From: Polytrichum commune
Taxonomy: Eukaryota; Streptophyta; Polytrichopsida; Polytrichales; Polytrichaceae
Assembly (NCBI GenBank): GCA_950295325.1
Contig: OX485804.1
Location: 8,246,001 to 8,310,000 of the forward strand
Length of the DNA stretch: 64,000 nt
Direction: 5' to 3'
Made by a program: the position numbers and the translations under genes. The notes below the pieces were generated by a model that saw only the letters and a list, made by a program, of their open reading frames with translations, had not been told where the DNA came from and made no database searches. Positions within the stretch are counted from its first letter, which is position 1. Each line of letters starts with the position of its first letter. Below, piece after piece: positions 36,101-44,900 of this stretch.

Positions 36101-36218
36101 TCCTTATAAAGTGGTTAAAAGTTATGAAAATGGCTCTTGCGATCTAGAAGATTTTCAAGGTCGACCCTTAGCTACTCGCATTAATGGCAATCGTCTTAAG
36201 ATTTATTGTACTAACTGA
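30162..36218 (+). CDS. Gag-Pol polyprotein (Gag, protease, RT, RNase H, integrase)
   Basis: This frame is open from 30162 with no stop until TGA at 36216. Counting from a TTG codon at 30474 gives 1914 residues; the first in-frame ATG is residue 66 (30669), just before the Gag core (about 85-235). There are four zinc knuckles: Cys344, 367, 465 and 491 start them (CX2CX4HX4C, the second with X3). The protease motif is DTGS at 749-752. RT shows FMDGFSGYNQI (Asp1145) and FLDD (1207-1210) instead of the common YLDD/YVDD. RNase H begins at YVDAS (Asp1356). Integrase has a His563/His570/Cys601/Cys604 zinc site and Asp1633, Asp1695, Glu1731 (D,D35E). It copies the element's RNA into DNA and inserts it. 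All catalytic residues are intact. How translation starts is unclear because no ATG lies upstream in frame. Confidence 0.95.
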   Translation, partial: GQIVKLESAHEKSHSQSASVRKAASDKAREDRAAAREYRKQTQDRRRSWVKPFLEEAREGSGSIPGDIFKTPVNKPTTNVERDFLSPKVLFTDNSPLTSSPTPPLWATAYERTPSPELDPKAYANVQGNPLFTPYTPSVPIAQLVPPPLQPVVQLQPVVQLPPIVPLPNMAANPPRINSVVNLPYFQGRPGTDPDVHVRKFEIACAANSVPPDKQMEVFAATLQENAFLWFSRQQPFANWNDLKNAFLQYFRPLGFENSLMEKLRTIRMSINETIDNYWGRMSDILLRMPNHQIPNNFLRNIFIGGLYPFELKLYVRERAPATAEATFALAKAWEESRIEDRYTFDTYNYDLYDLHGNDQSYHPVLPGQSLTYPGAKPMIDATQFKHPSADLFTPPRLMMKPTPVVQNNSQELALMDITKKLADLEVKITKGANKRPPPTEERTNVWCNNCKGHGHLSNECPTPKGLRVKCTFCGGNHSVNECWNLPRNRAVNQIDANQSRPWQQERMGDMPNMGYNPKRNFNRRQVPLSFGNQPTWGDTNQPPNWRGPPYNPRTQNYKTPMPNQYVVCFRCGEIGHYAGDCPNPRKVQQYIPLCGNCKEAGHPTTECDQPRKEGPPSDRDWKKGKHVTIQEDERQDRNVHRVQHSKRLDEEVSVVTTRSQKQPLKQQNGSSTERFNEQHSDLETSLSEYAQAPLIRAPKDKIIVEANVVPTTILEQAQIPSPSVVTNPPVVVSNPHTPIVPTNVLHPRLKTLARRERPKGKMTSSRSSRTMMLSKDLKPYDIMEDLDKIQPTITMKQLLAVAPQCRSSLSSSMIRRRPKPATVHDITLSRDPGAPTVDVIIGGALIPGFQIDTGSSVNLMNVETMNELGISNVVSTTIILKMADSSRVKPLGVLEQIPTLVANIEYKIDYVVFKTMDGVQSYPGLLGRTWLLDAQAKEDWRKGTLTIGSGLKKIILPLFPTQYHGETQDEETEFTSDDGYETERETTVSESIHRINDKPFQYGPVGMGEYFCALGDGDSDDAILAWQNTLPVNMVNNTKIHSFDQLRLVHIVQEEEERPQTLVKDELAKKWESTMFESDQPVKNYVVKNVCKDMNLSDDNTPRIIKVYEKITDDEWKFWRDFFKRNIKVFAWTYKDLRGVPPEICEHKIILEEGTTPVRQRQYRMNPKYSLLVKEEVDKLLEVGIIYPIPYSDWVSPIVVVPKKNGKLRIYVDYRKLNSVTKKDYFPLPFTDSMLDGVAGYDCYSFMDGFSGYNQISIYPPHRPLTAFTTPWGVFAHARMPFGMCNSPGTFSRLGVNTFQKYLHRTMEVFLDDFAVYSTKEKHAQHLQECFDECMKVGISINTAKSVFLVPFGKLVGHIISKQGVATDPEKIAIISSLPIPTTVSEVKGFLGHTGYYRRFIFRYSVIAMPLTELLKRTDTPPVWTQACTEAFNKLKKKLASAPILVAPNWEKDFEVYVDASNVAVGAVLSQKDEKGHDHPIYFASRQLVQAERNYTVTEREALGMIFSVQKFRHYLLGYKFVFHVDHDALKYMINKPQLSGRIARWVLLLQEFNFTIQVRPGKSHANADHLSRLSDALGTEPIDDSFPDADLFFIEKVSPEYAEIINYLQTNTFPRDFSKKQQQRLAFRAAPYSIIADTLYKKGKDGVLRRCILSSEIPLILQGCHSDPAGGHFAGNVTARKVLQAGYWWPTLFNDCVTYARQCDVCQRVGKPTNTSAMPLHPILALAPFEKWGIDFVGPINPPSKSGRHRYILVATDYATKWAEAEATKRDDKETVAKFLKTNILSRFGCPRELISDRGTHFVNDVIELLTDKYKIKHRLTTPYHPRANGQTEKTNGILCKIITKTVQGSMVDWDIKLLDALWAYRTAYKVTTKFTPFQLVYGQEAILPIELELPSLRIALEERLDDSESLEERIAMLEKLDEIRAQAYLNTTAIQKWRKTYYDSKMKNKVISDNDLVLLYDSRFQKFPGKFKIRWQGPYKVVKSYENGSCDLEDFQGRPLATRINGNRLKIYCTN

Positions 36219-36235
36219 GGTCAGTTAGTATAATA

Positions 36236-36250
36236 AATAAGGGGGGAAGA
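36236..36250 (+). other. Polypurine tract just after pol
   Basis: AATAAGGGGGGAAGA is the most PPT-like sequence in the element, yet it lies about 3.75 kb before the 3' LTR. The bases directly before that LTR (AAGCAGGGGGCTA) are a weaker purine run. It may serve as a second plus-strand start, or mark the element's old 3' end before the accessory region was gained. Inference only. Confidence 0.5.
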
Positions 36251-37032
36251 TAGTTTGAAAAGTAATAAAGAGCAAATTTTTCAAATTTTTCAAATTACTA
36301 GGTAGCACGCCGCGAATTATTAAATTGGGCAATAATCAAGTTAATCATAACAAAGGGAATTTAAGCATCAGCCTAAAATCAATCTATCAGAGAGAAAAGA
36401 TAATGCAAAGAACATATTTCGATGAAGCGATAAAGACAGGTAGGTTGATTTTAAATTTTGAATTGAAATATTAAAACATCAGTGTAGACGTTTTTTTTAA
36501 TTTGCCTAATTACTACTAAACTTTTAATAAAGATTAGATTTCAAAGCCAAAACTAAAACTAGAAATTAATGGTAATAGGCTATAATCTTGGAAATAACAC
36601 ATGATACTCATTTAATTATTTAGGTCTGATAAGATTGATTGAGCTTAATGGAGGAAGAAATGATTGGAAACAATCTCATGATGAAAATCTGAAGGGTTGT
36701 TAAATGATGAAAGCTGGCTATAATCATGCAAGGCCCATAATGGGGGCGGGTGAGCCTAACCACTCCCCTCTTAATCATGATTTGTCACACACCACACATG
36801 GCGGCGCGAATTCGAGCAAGCTCTTACCAAGTTCAGGCTATAATCAAAGGATCCCTCACAAATGCAACAGGTGCATTAGTGGTTACCAGCTGAGAGTGAA
36901 TCAACGAATGTGTAGTGTGAGTTCGAGTGTGCATGCCGAGGGAGATTTCAGAGTTCAAATTGTGAGGACTGTGTGAAATTTTGAGTGTTCTCTGAGAATA
37001 CTGAGCGAAACAAGCAGTAATCTTGACTACCA
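36251..37032 (+). other. Spacer between pol and the accessory ORF
   Basis: Non-coding A/T-rich DNA of 0.8 kb. It carries GGCTATAATC-type motifs at 36578-36587, 36716-36725 and 36836-36845; a further copy at 37078-37087 lies just inside the ORF. It may hold a leader or splice acceptor for a subgenomic accessory mRNA, but none can be pointed to with confidence. Confidence 0.5.
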
Positions 37033-39960
37033 TTGAGATTGAGGTTAATCAGGAGAGTGGTTGAGGAGTGGTTTGCAGGCTATAATCAAAAGATGGCAGA
37101 GTCGTCAAAGAGGCAGCGCAAGAGGGGTCGAGTAACAATTGAGCCCTTAGTGTTTCAGGAATTATCAGAGGTTGTGAGAGATCAGATTCGGAAGAGAGAG
37201 CCACAAGTGAGAGCTGCTGGGCTATGGGAGTTTTTGTGTAGGTTAGAAATCTCATGGCCATGGCAAGCAGATTTGTCTGAGTTTTTTGAATCTGCATTGG
37301 CGAGTGAGTTTCGAGAGATTAAAGTGCAGAATGAGAGTGTGCAATTTAACTCAGGGGCTATAGCCAGAGCGACTACCTTACCTGAAGAGGATGGCCAGCC
37401 GCTACTCAATGCTGAATTACCTATCAGTGCGAGGGAATGGGAAGTAGTTTTCAAAGGAGGAAGTTTAGCATTTGATTCAGAGGCTATGGGCTGGTGCATC
37501 GAACTAGCGAGCTCACCCTGGAAGGAATGGTTGGAAGTGTTTCATCAGAGAATCCAACTGGGTGAGGAGGGGAGCAAAATGGAACATTGCATGGTATGTG
37601 CAGCATTCACGGCGCTGATGAGAGGCACCAGATACAACTGGGCCGAGGAACTCAGACTCCGCATGCAAGAGGAGATCGAGAAGCAGAGGGAGAAGCGACC
37701 GGTACCATTGAGGTGTGCAGGCTATATGGGCATTTTGTGCCAGTTGTCGGTTGTGTCCAGTTCTCCAAGTTCCTTTAGATCAGTTCCACCTTTTTTGAGT
37801 CGTCCTAGGTATTTTGCTCCATCTCCGGAGCGTCGCATTGTTATGTCGCCTATAGCCAGTCCGGACCCACCCGAGATTGTAGAGGAAAGCATAGAGTTAT
37901 GCGGGGATTTTGCAAGCATAGGAGGACCTAGGGAAAATTTTCAGGTTTTACCTAGGTTGGTAGTACCTTCACAAATTTTTGAGTTAGGGTCAGAATTGAG
38001 CCCCACACCAGAGTCACATGACAGAGAAGGGGTAATACACAAATTACAAGCAGAATTAACCCTAGCCAAAGAGAAAGAGAGTCAGTTGCAAGGTCTCAAC
38101 ATCAGCTTGCAAATCAGAGAGGCCCAACTGGAAGAGAAGCTCACAGAGAGTGTTAAAAGTCAAAAAGAGTGGCAGGATAAGTGTGGAATGGTGTTTACAG
38201 AGTTAACCCTAGCCACAAATGAGAAGAACCAGCTGGTGAAAGAGAAAGAGGCTTTAGAGAGAGAAAAAAATATCTGGGAAGGTCTTAGGGTAAGACAAGA
38301 GAAGGCTATAGCCAGTAAGTCCAAAGAAAATCAATCCCTTAAGGCTCAGATACAAGCTGTCTTTGTGAGTGAGCGGGAGATTTTGGAGAGTGGAGAGAAA
38401 ATCAAAGAATTAGAAGAGAGGTTGGAGAGGCAGAACATTGAGCTAGAAGCAAAAAGGAGAAGGATTGAGAGAATGAAGTCAGGTGTGTGGGCCATTGAGA
38501 GTGTGTGTCCACCCTTTACCTCCTTGTTCAAAAACTTTGAGTTACAGCGGGATATCTTCTTTTTGGTCTATAGCCTGCAATCCAACCAAATTCTAAGCAA
38601 TTCTGATTTTGAGAAGTTATGGGCAGAATCCCTAATGGATGGGTGTGAGAACCTTCTCACCGAGATTTTAGTGAGAGGAGGATTAAGAGTGACTGATCCC
38701 TTCAAGATGTTTCAGAGTATAGTTGAATTTGGGGTCAGAGTTTTTACCTACTACACTCAACTGGAGTTGTCACTACAACAAAGAAGACATCAGGTGGCAG
38801 CTTTGGAGTTAAACCCACCCCAGCGGGAGGTAGATCTCCAATTCTGGAATGTAGCGGTTGACACCGCATTGACAATTTGTCCTTTACCCTTGCTGAAGAA
38901 TTGGGCAGCTGAGTTTGCTAGGGTGAGGTCGAGTTTAAGAGGGGACAACTTTTTGCAAGCTGCGATGGACGCTAGCTCGGAGAGGTTGGCAACCAGCAAA
39001 CGACTTGACCTTGGCCCCGGACACTACCAATTCAAGTATGACCAGCTGAAGGAGAGAATGCACAGGATGGATCAGCAAATGGAACAGACAGGAGGAAGAG
39101 CACAAGTAAATTTGCAGAATCAAGTAACGTTCTTTTTACCTCCTCCTAACCAGGTCCATAGGATGCTCAATACTCCGAGCCGAGTAAGAAGCCCATTGGC
39201 ACATAAGTTCTTGGGAGAGTACGAGGCCCTGTTCGACGAGGATGTGGAACAGCCAATTCCAACCTGGAAGGCTTTGGAATGGATTTTAGAGGATGTCGGC
39301 CAATCAAGACAAGTGAGTACTGATCCAAGTCAGTCTCATGACAAGGTCTATCGCCGTATCTGTGCTGGATGGAGCAGGGAACCCCCTTTGAATGTGAGGA
39401 ATGACCTCAGGTTTTGCAACTGCCCGAGGCGGTACAAGTGGCCTACTAACGCCCTGGTGGATAGTTTGGAATACAATTGGCCACTGATTCCTGGTTCATT
39501 CATGACACCTCAGGATTGCAATGTGGCTTACATGCAATTTTCTTTTGACCATCGCCAGCACCGCGACCCAGTATGTTTTCGAGCCGCGATTTTTGCAGCT
39601 ATTTTGGGAAGCTGGTGTTTGGAGTACAATTTCACTTACAACGTTAATTTGTTGAGCAAGACAAATCGAGAGGCGCTAATTTTGACGAAAATCAATTACC
39701 GATCGGCTCGCTGGTTGCGTTGTATGGAGGCCATGTGCTCTACCTATTTCATCATCGGACCACACCATAGCCTGATAAATGAGTTTGGAGCCACCAGGTA
39801 CGGTGTGATTTCAAGAGCATTGCAGGTTCAGAGAGAGGTGGAGAACACGATCGTACCTGAAGAAGAGACAATGAGACCGGACTTTGTTGCAGAATATGGC
39901 CCTTCGTCTCAGCGACCGTTCCGGAACATGGGAGGACCCCACCGCGGAAGAAGACGATAG
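37033..39960 (+). CDS. 975-codon accessory ORF (ORF3) of the retrotransposon, function unknown
   Basis: This sense-strand frame fills the position where env-like or other extra genes occur in Athila and related elements. A second Met (codon 21, 37093) is the likelier start, since it precedes a basic, nuclear-signal-like KRQRKRGR (26-33). Residues about 35-235 recall the 'putative plant transposon protein'/ATHILA ORF1 type domain (a V.FNSGAIA...LP segment, then W....L...R......HCMVCAAFTALMRG); this is a resemblance by eye. A Ser/Pro-rich linker (about 240-330) leads to a strong coiled coil (about 330-482). A globular C-terminal part (about 490-945) has no known match, and the end is basic (RGRRR). 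There is no signal peptide or membrane helix, so an envelope role is unlikely. The frame is undamaged over 2.9 kb. It contains about nine GGCTATAGCC-type motifs in more than one reading frame. Confidence 0.85.
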   Translation: MRLRLIRRVVEEWFAGYNQKMAESSKRQRKRGRVTIEPLVFQELSEVVRDQIRKREPQVRAAGLWEFLCRLEISWPWQADLSEFFESALASEFREIKVQNESVQFNSGAIARATTLPEEDGQPLLNAELPISAREWEVVFKGGSLAFDSEAMGWCIELASSPWKEWLEVFHQRIQLGEEGSKMEHCMVCAAFTALMRGTRYNWAEELRLRMQEEIEKQREKRPVPLRCAGYMGILCQLSVVSSSPSSFRSVPPFLSRPRYFAPSPERRIVMSPIASPDPPEIVEESIELCGDFASIGGPRENFQVLPRLVVPSQIFELGSELSPTPESHDREGVIHKLQAELTLAKEKESQLQGLNISLQIREAQLEEKLTESVKSQKEWQDKCGMVFTELTLATNEKNQLVKEKEALEREKNIWEGLRVRQEKAIASKSKENQSLKAQIQAVFVSEREILESGEKIKELEERLERQNIELEAKRRRIERMKSGVWAIESVCPPFTSLFKNFELQRDIFFLVYSLQSNQILSNSDFEKLWAESLMDGCENLLTEILVRGGLRVTDPFKMFQSIVEFGVRVFTYYTQLELSLQQRRHQVAALELNPPQREVDLQFWNVAVDTALTICPLPLLKNWAAEFARVRSSLRGDNFLQAAMDASSERLATSKRLDLGPGHYQFKYDQLKERMHRMDQQMEQTGGRAQVNLQNQVTFFLPPPNQVHRMLNTPSRVRSPLAHKFLGEYEALFDEDVEQPIPTWKALEWILEDVGQSRQVSTDPSQSHDKVYRRICAGWSREPPLNVRNDLRFCNCPRRYKWPTNALVDSLEYNWPLIPGSFMTPQDCNVAYMQFSFDHRQHRDPVCFRAAIFAAILGSWCLEYNFTYNVNLLSKTNREALILTKINYRSARWLRCMEAMCSTYFIIGPHHSLINEFGATRYGVISRALQVQREVENTIVPEEETMRPDFVAEYGPSSQRPFRNMGGPHRGRRR

Positions 39961-39996
39961 CTTTTACGGGAAGTAAAAGTATTAAGCAGGGGGCTA

Positions 39997-40917
39997 TGTA
40001 ATACCAATTTTCTGGCCATAGCCTGGTAGAAAGGAAGAAAAAACTTTTCTTTTGTGATAAAGTAACTAAAAAGATGGATGAAAGTTAGTCTAGGATGAAA
40101 GCGGCAGGCTATAGGCCGAGGGAAGAAGTTTCAGGAGTTGCAACCGTCAGGAGCTCCGATCTTGATAAGCGGGCTATCGCCAGAGAGAAGACACTTCTCG
40201 TTATATCTACTGAAGCCATAGCTGTAGAGAATCAGGCTATAGGCGATAGAGTTAGACTCAAGCATAGTTGTTTTTTTGAAGTAGGATCAGAGCTGGAACA
40301 TCGCCGTCTGTGATAGAGGGATGTAGCTAAGTAAGATGTAATTAGTTTGAGGAAGTAAAGACAGTTGCATGGAAATGTTGAGTATGGCCATAATATGTAT
40401 GTGATCATTATTGTTGAATCAGTGCACAAGTAGTTTGCACGAGTGAATGAAATTAGCACGACTTGAGTGGAAGGAGTTGAGTCAAGCATGAGGATCTGTG
40501 AGTGAAGAAGAGCGGCGACCAAAGAGTCTGTTGACCAATTAACGAAGTTGATATCGAAGTTGGAGACATATTGGAAAAAGGAGAGAGTGAAAGGTCGCAA
40601 CCTGCATTGTGAAAGAAACCTGTTGGATTGAGATTGAGGAGTTATCTTAAGGTGGAAATCAGAGAGTGATTGGCAGTGAGAGAGAGGAACGAAGCATAAA
40701 GAGGGATGGACTATCGCCGAAGTAAAGATAAATGGAAATGGCCATAGTCTGTAGTTGGGATACAGCGAAGTGAGAGCATCTGTAAGAACTTGAGCAAGAG
40801 TTGTCAGAACAGTAGGCATAGCCAAGGAGATCAGATTAAGGCTGAGATTACCGAGAAAGGAGAGCCGCAGTAGAAACAAGAGAGTTACAGAGCCAACCAA
40901 GTTACTGAGAGATACAC

Positions 40918-40952
<35 letters not shown>

Positions 40953-41922
40953 TGCTGAGAGTGGCACAAGAGGAAGAACCGAGAGCTGGTAGGCATGGGC
41001 ACTGGGAGGTCTTATAACTGCCTATAGCCTGTGCGAGAGCGAGAGAGAGAATGAGGGAAAGAGAGTTGTCCGAGGTTATCACTAAGAGGGAAGCAATGAG
41101 GGCACCAGAATGTCCACTTAAGTAACCGAGGTTGTCATGATGATAAAGTAGTTCTGAGTTGAGAGACATTACCTCGAGAGACAAGAAGTTTAGAGGGATT
41201 ATCGAAACATGATGAGAATCGGAGTGTCATGATGATGTCGAGTCGATAAATAATCCAATCCACAAAGAACGTGCTTTGACATGATTAGGAATGAGAAAGA
41301 TATGGTTTGATGTGAGAGGAATTAGGCTAGCCGTTGTAATAGGTTGTGTTGGAACCTAATGGCTATAGCCTATGTGTTATGTGATTATGGAAGAAGGATG
41401 CAGGAATTCAAGCATGTCTTGTGTGTTGTGTGGGACAATGAAGAGCATGAGATAAGTGAATTTTTCATTATGAGTAATAAATGATAAATGAGATAAAGTG
41501 AAGGAACAAATTCTTTGAGCAATACAATTTGAATTATGATTGATAGCATTAAATAATCAATTAACGAAGGAAGAAGATACTAACCCCAATAGGATGAAAA
41601 TCCATTGGAAGACTATCGCCAAGATCCGAAAAGACTATTGCCAAAGCCATTGAGCTTCACAACTGCAATAGGTCAAAAACGTAGAGTGATAGAAAATTAC
41701 CCCAAAGATAGGACGGAATCACTCACGACTGAGGAAGCACAAAAGAACCATAAGAGGGGAGGAATGAAGAATTGACGAAGGAATGGAATAAGAAAGAACC
41801 TAAGTTGTTATTATGAACCTTAATCCAAAGTGACATTAACCCTTATAGACACTATCTCAGTCTTCCTGGAGACATTGTTCCCTGGGTTTTGTTGTTTAGA
41901 GAGAAACCAAAAACTTACTACA
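39997..41922 (+). repeat. 3' LTR
   Basis: 1926 bp. It differs from the 5' LTR by substitutions near 40782, 41111, 41166, 41708, 41775 and 41777 and by a GA tract six bases longer (about 40920-40950). The near identity means little time since insertion. Confidence 0.96.
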
Positions 41923-41927
41923 GTCCC
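41923..41927. repeat. Target-site duplication GTCCC, right copy
   Basis: Identical to 27147-27151. Confidence 0.95.
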
Positions 41928-44900
41928 TCTAGAGCAATTGTGGTTTTATTAAGTTGTCGGGGTGAATGAAATCGGTTTCCCATATCTCATACTCATTTGT
42001 GCTTGTCTATTATGGCCACAAATGAGGTATGCAAGGCTCAAATGATGAAGGTTACCAAAATGCAATGCAAATTTGTTTTCTCATGAAACACGATTTGGAC
42101 ATTGACGTAATGATTTCAAATTCAACAATGCAATTCCTTCGGTTGCATGGAGTCAAGGGCATATATTTGGCGATGCGCACTTTTTTGCTCACCAACTTAT
42201 GTAATGATGGAGATTCTTGAAGTCGAAAATTCATATAGGAATTATTTGATGCTAAAAATCCATGATCCTAGTTACATTCTCTCTTTGCAGATTTAACATA
42301 CATGGATTGCACTATGCATAGGCCAAACCTTGGGAGATGATCTCATCAAAGTTCCTTGAGGGTTCACAACCTTCTTTATTTCATATTTGTAGAGTACTAT
42401 ATTTAACAAATAGCCCCTAGCGAGTTCATATACTAATAGGCATATTTAAGCATGTTGCACGAGATGTTAGTTTCTATGTTCTATTTTTTGCGACGAATCT
42501 CACTCGGTCATTGTGTACTTGTCTTTGAGATGTTGATGACAAATCACAATTAGAAATCCCTTGAGAAGCTAATCAAGGTAGCGTACTCACTTGCTTCATG
42601 CAAGGGCAATAGTCGTGCCTTCTATGGATATAAGAAGAACTTTGGTTCTAAAAGATTAATTTGCTCAAAAGGCAGGGCGAAATTGGGTGGGATTGACCTA
42701 TTTCCCTACATAATCACTCAGACAAACTATTGATCACCGTCACACCTCTTAAAAAATGCACCTCATGAAATCCACGTATAAATAATCAAACCATGTGCAG
42801 ACATCGTTGGTGATGAGATAGTGGACAACCTAGCCATGTTACATGTAACCATGTAACAATCAGGTTTTGATATATGGCTACCTTTCTAGGTGAACAAAAC
42901 CCTCATGCTTACAAGTAAACATAACACCACCAATGAGACCATCCATGCGATACATGGATACTCTTTGGTGACAAATGAATTTTAAATCATGCAAGTGCCA
43001 AGAAACACTTGCGTTTCTATCTATCTATCTATCTATATATATATATATTCATACACATTGGATAGAGCTTGACAAGCTCTACTAAAACAACTCCTTACCC
43101 ACTTCGTTTGATTTTGCATAACATTATTCGAATGTTATGGGTTGTGCATTACTATAATATGCAAATGATAGTGCTTCACCCAAATCGCACTTATTTTTCA
43201 TGTTGAATCTACTTACTGACAAACACATGTAAGGTACATGTGTTTGTCATTTTACATCTTACATCTTACATGACATATTCCTAGGCCCACCCAACACGGT
43301 CACTTAGTTGAATACTGTTATGTGTAATGGATTTGAAATCACGCTTTAATCTAAATGATTTTGAGTAAGTTTCTTGAAACAATGCCATTCCTTTTAATAC
43401 CAAATGACTATTCAAACTCTCGATTCCGGTATGATGGCAAGTTCCTATGGCCCTATGGGTTCCCCCCTTTTCCGATCCCTTACTTTTTTTATGTCTAAGT
43501 AGATTAAATAATAAAATAAAACTCCAATGCAATAAGCATGTTGTCAATGTCATCTTTGCCTCCTTTTAGAGACCATAGCTTTTTTCTTTTCTTTTTTGTT
43601 GATGTCACCGTTGGGTGGCAGATCGGATAAGCAAAGTTTAGGGTATAACGCTACATGATACACCTACTTTAGTGTGGTCAACCCTATTCATCATCGGGGT
43701 ATCAATTTGGATATACTAACTAAGATATATAGTGTAGGGTAAAGGCTAGACACCCAATTCTTTGAGTTGGGCCCTCCAACAACATTACCAAAGTAAAGGG
43801 GTCTAGTAAAAACCCAACCACCATAGATTTGTGATTGATTTAGTTTAAATGTAGCCCTTTATATAATTCATGGTATTTGGTGCTAATTTCATAGTCAAAT
43901 TGATTGCAACATGAAACTTACATGTTGTAGTATATTTGACATGTTTTCACCTTGAGTCATGTTGGTGGGGACCCAACTCAAAGAGGTGGGTGTCGAGCCT
44001 TGGCCTCAGTTTAGTGGCATGCCCGATAAGTTACAAGTAAATTTGTCGTCTTTTAATAATGTCATGCAATCTATAAATGCAATCATACATAGAGCCAATA
44101 AACCTAGCGCATAAAAATGCCAAGGTTCAAACTATGAAGAGGAGGAACGCAAATCCCTGGATTGAGTTGTGATTTGCACCACACAAGTGCTTCTAAAAGG
44201 GACTTGTGGTCTACACTATTTCCATTTGCATTGTTTGTCCCACCCACAAAGGTAAATGCACCAATTCCAACCATTTTGATGAGTTTGGGTACTTAGAGTG
44301 ATGTGATTCGTACATTTGCAAGAAAGGGTTTCTTAATGTAGGATCACATGATCATGCTAGTTATATTCAACCATTATGGAACACTATATTGTTAGAATGT
44401 CATTTTATACACATTGATACTTGTTAGGTAGTCATTGGATTGCAATTGATTCCCGATTAGTATTATGAATACGTGTACCAAGTGGTGAGGTACTATTGTA
44501 GTTTGGTCCAAAACAAATTTTTGAATTTTTTTGGCAACCAAGTTCCCTTTACCTTGATAAGTGGTTTGAGACTTCCTAAAATAAAAGAAAAATACCATGT
44601 TGATGCCATATATGTTAGGACCTCCAGAGCATAGAACCTTTATTCCAACATTAGAGTCACTAAACTAAAAAGGATGGCGTGGTTTATATTGGCATTGGAT
44701 TGGTGTTGTCTTTTGTTGATATCATTGTCATATCTATAATGAGGACTTCACATTTTTTTGATGCCAAAAGGGTGGAATAGGGCATGCATGCTCAAGGACA
44801 TTTTTGTTTTCAACATCATAGGGTCTATATACAACAAATATTTAAGTAAAATTGGACTAAGTTAAAGTCCAAAGTTATAACATGTTGAATTCTATCATAA

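Larger units (their letters stand above)
27152..41922 (+). mobile_element. Complete 14.8-kb Ty3/gypsy LTR retrotransposon with accessory ORF
   Basis: The element has LTRs of 1920 and 1926 bp (TG...CA ends), a GTCCC target duplication, a tRNA-Asp-type primer site 4 bases after the 5' LTR, an ORF1-like region, one long gag-pol frame in the order protease, RT, RNase H, integrase (gypsy order), and a 975-codon accessory ORF before the 3' LTR. The primer site and the FMDGFSGYNQI RT motif point to the Athila/Tat side of plant gypsy elements. No second RNase H domain, a hallmark of Tat, is seen. The LTRs differ by six substitutions plus a 6-bp GA-tract change, so the insertion is young. Confidence 0.96.

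Noticed and set aside
30162-36218. Tat/Ogre membership by a second RNase H domain
   Set aside because: The region between RNase H and integrase (about residues 1470-1555) is too short and lacks RNase H motifs, so only the broader Athila/Tat side is suggested by primer site and RT motif.
37033-39960. Accessory ORF as a retroviral-type envelope gene
   Set aside because: Position fits, but there is no signal peptide, no membrane-spanning segment and no Cys/N-glycosylation pattern; the basic N-terminus and coiled coil suggest an intracellular protein.
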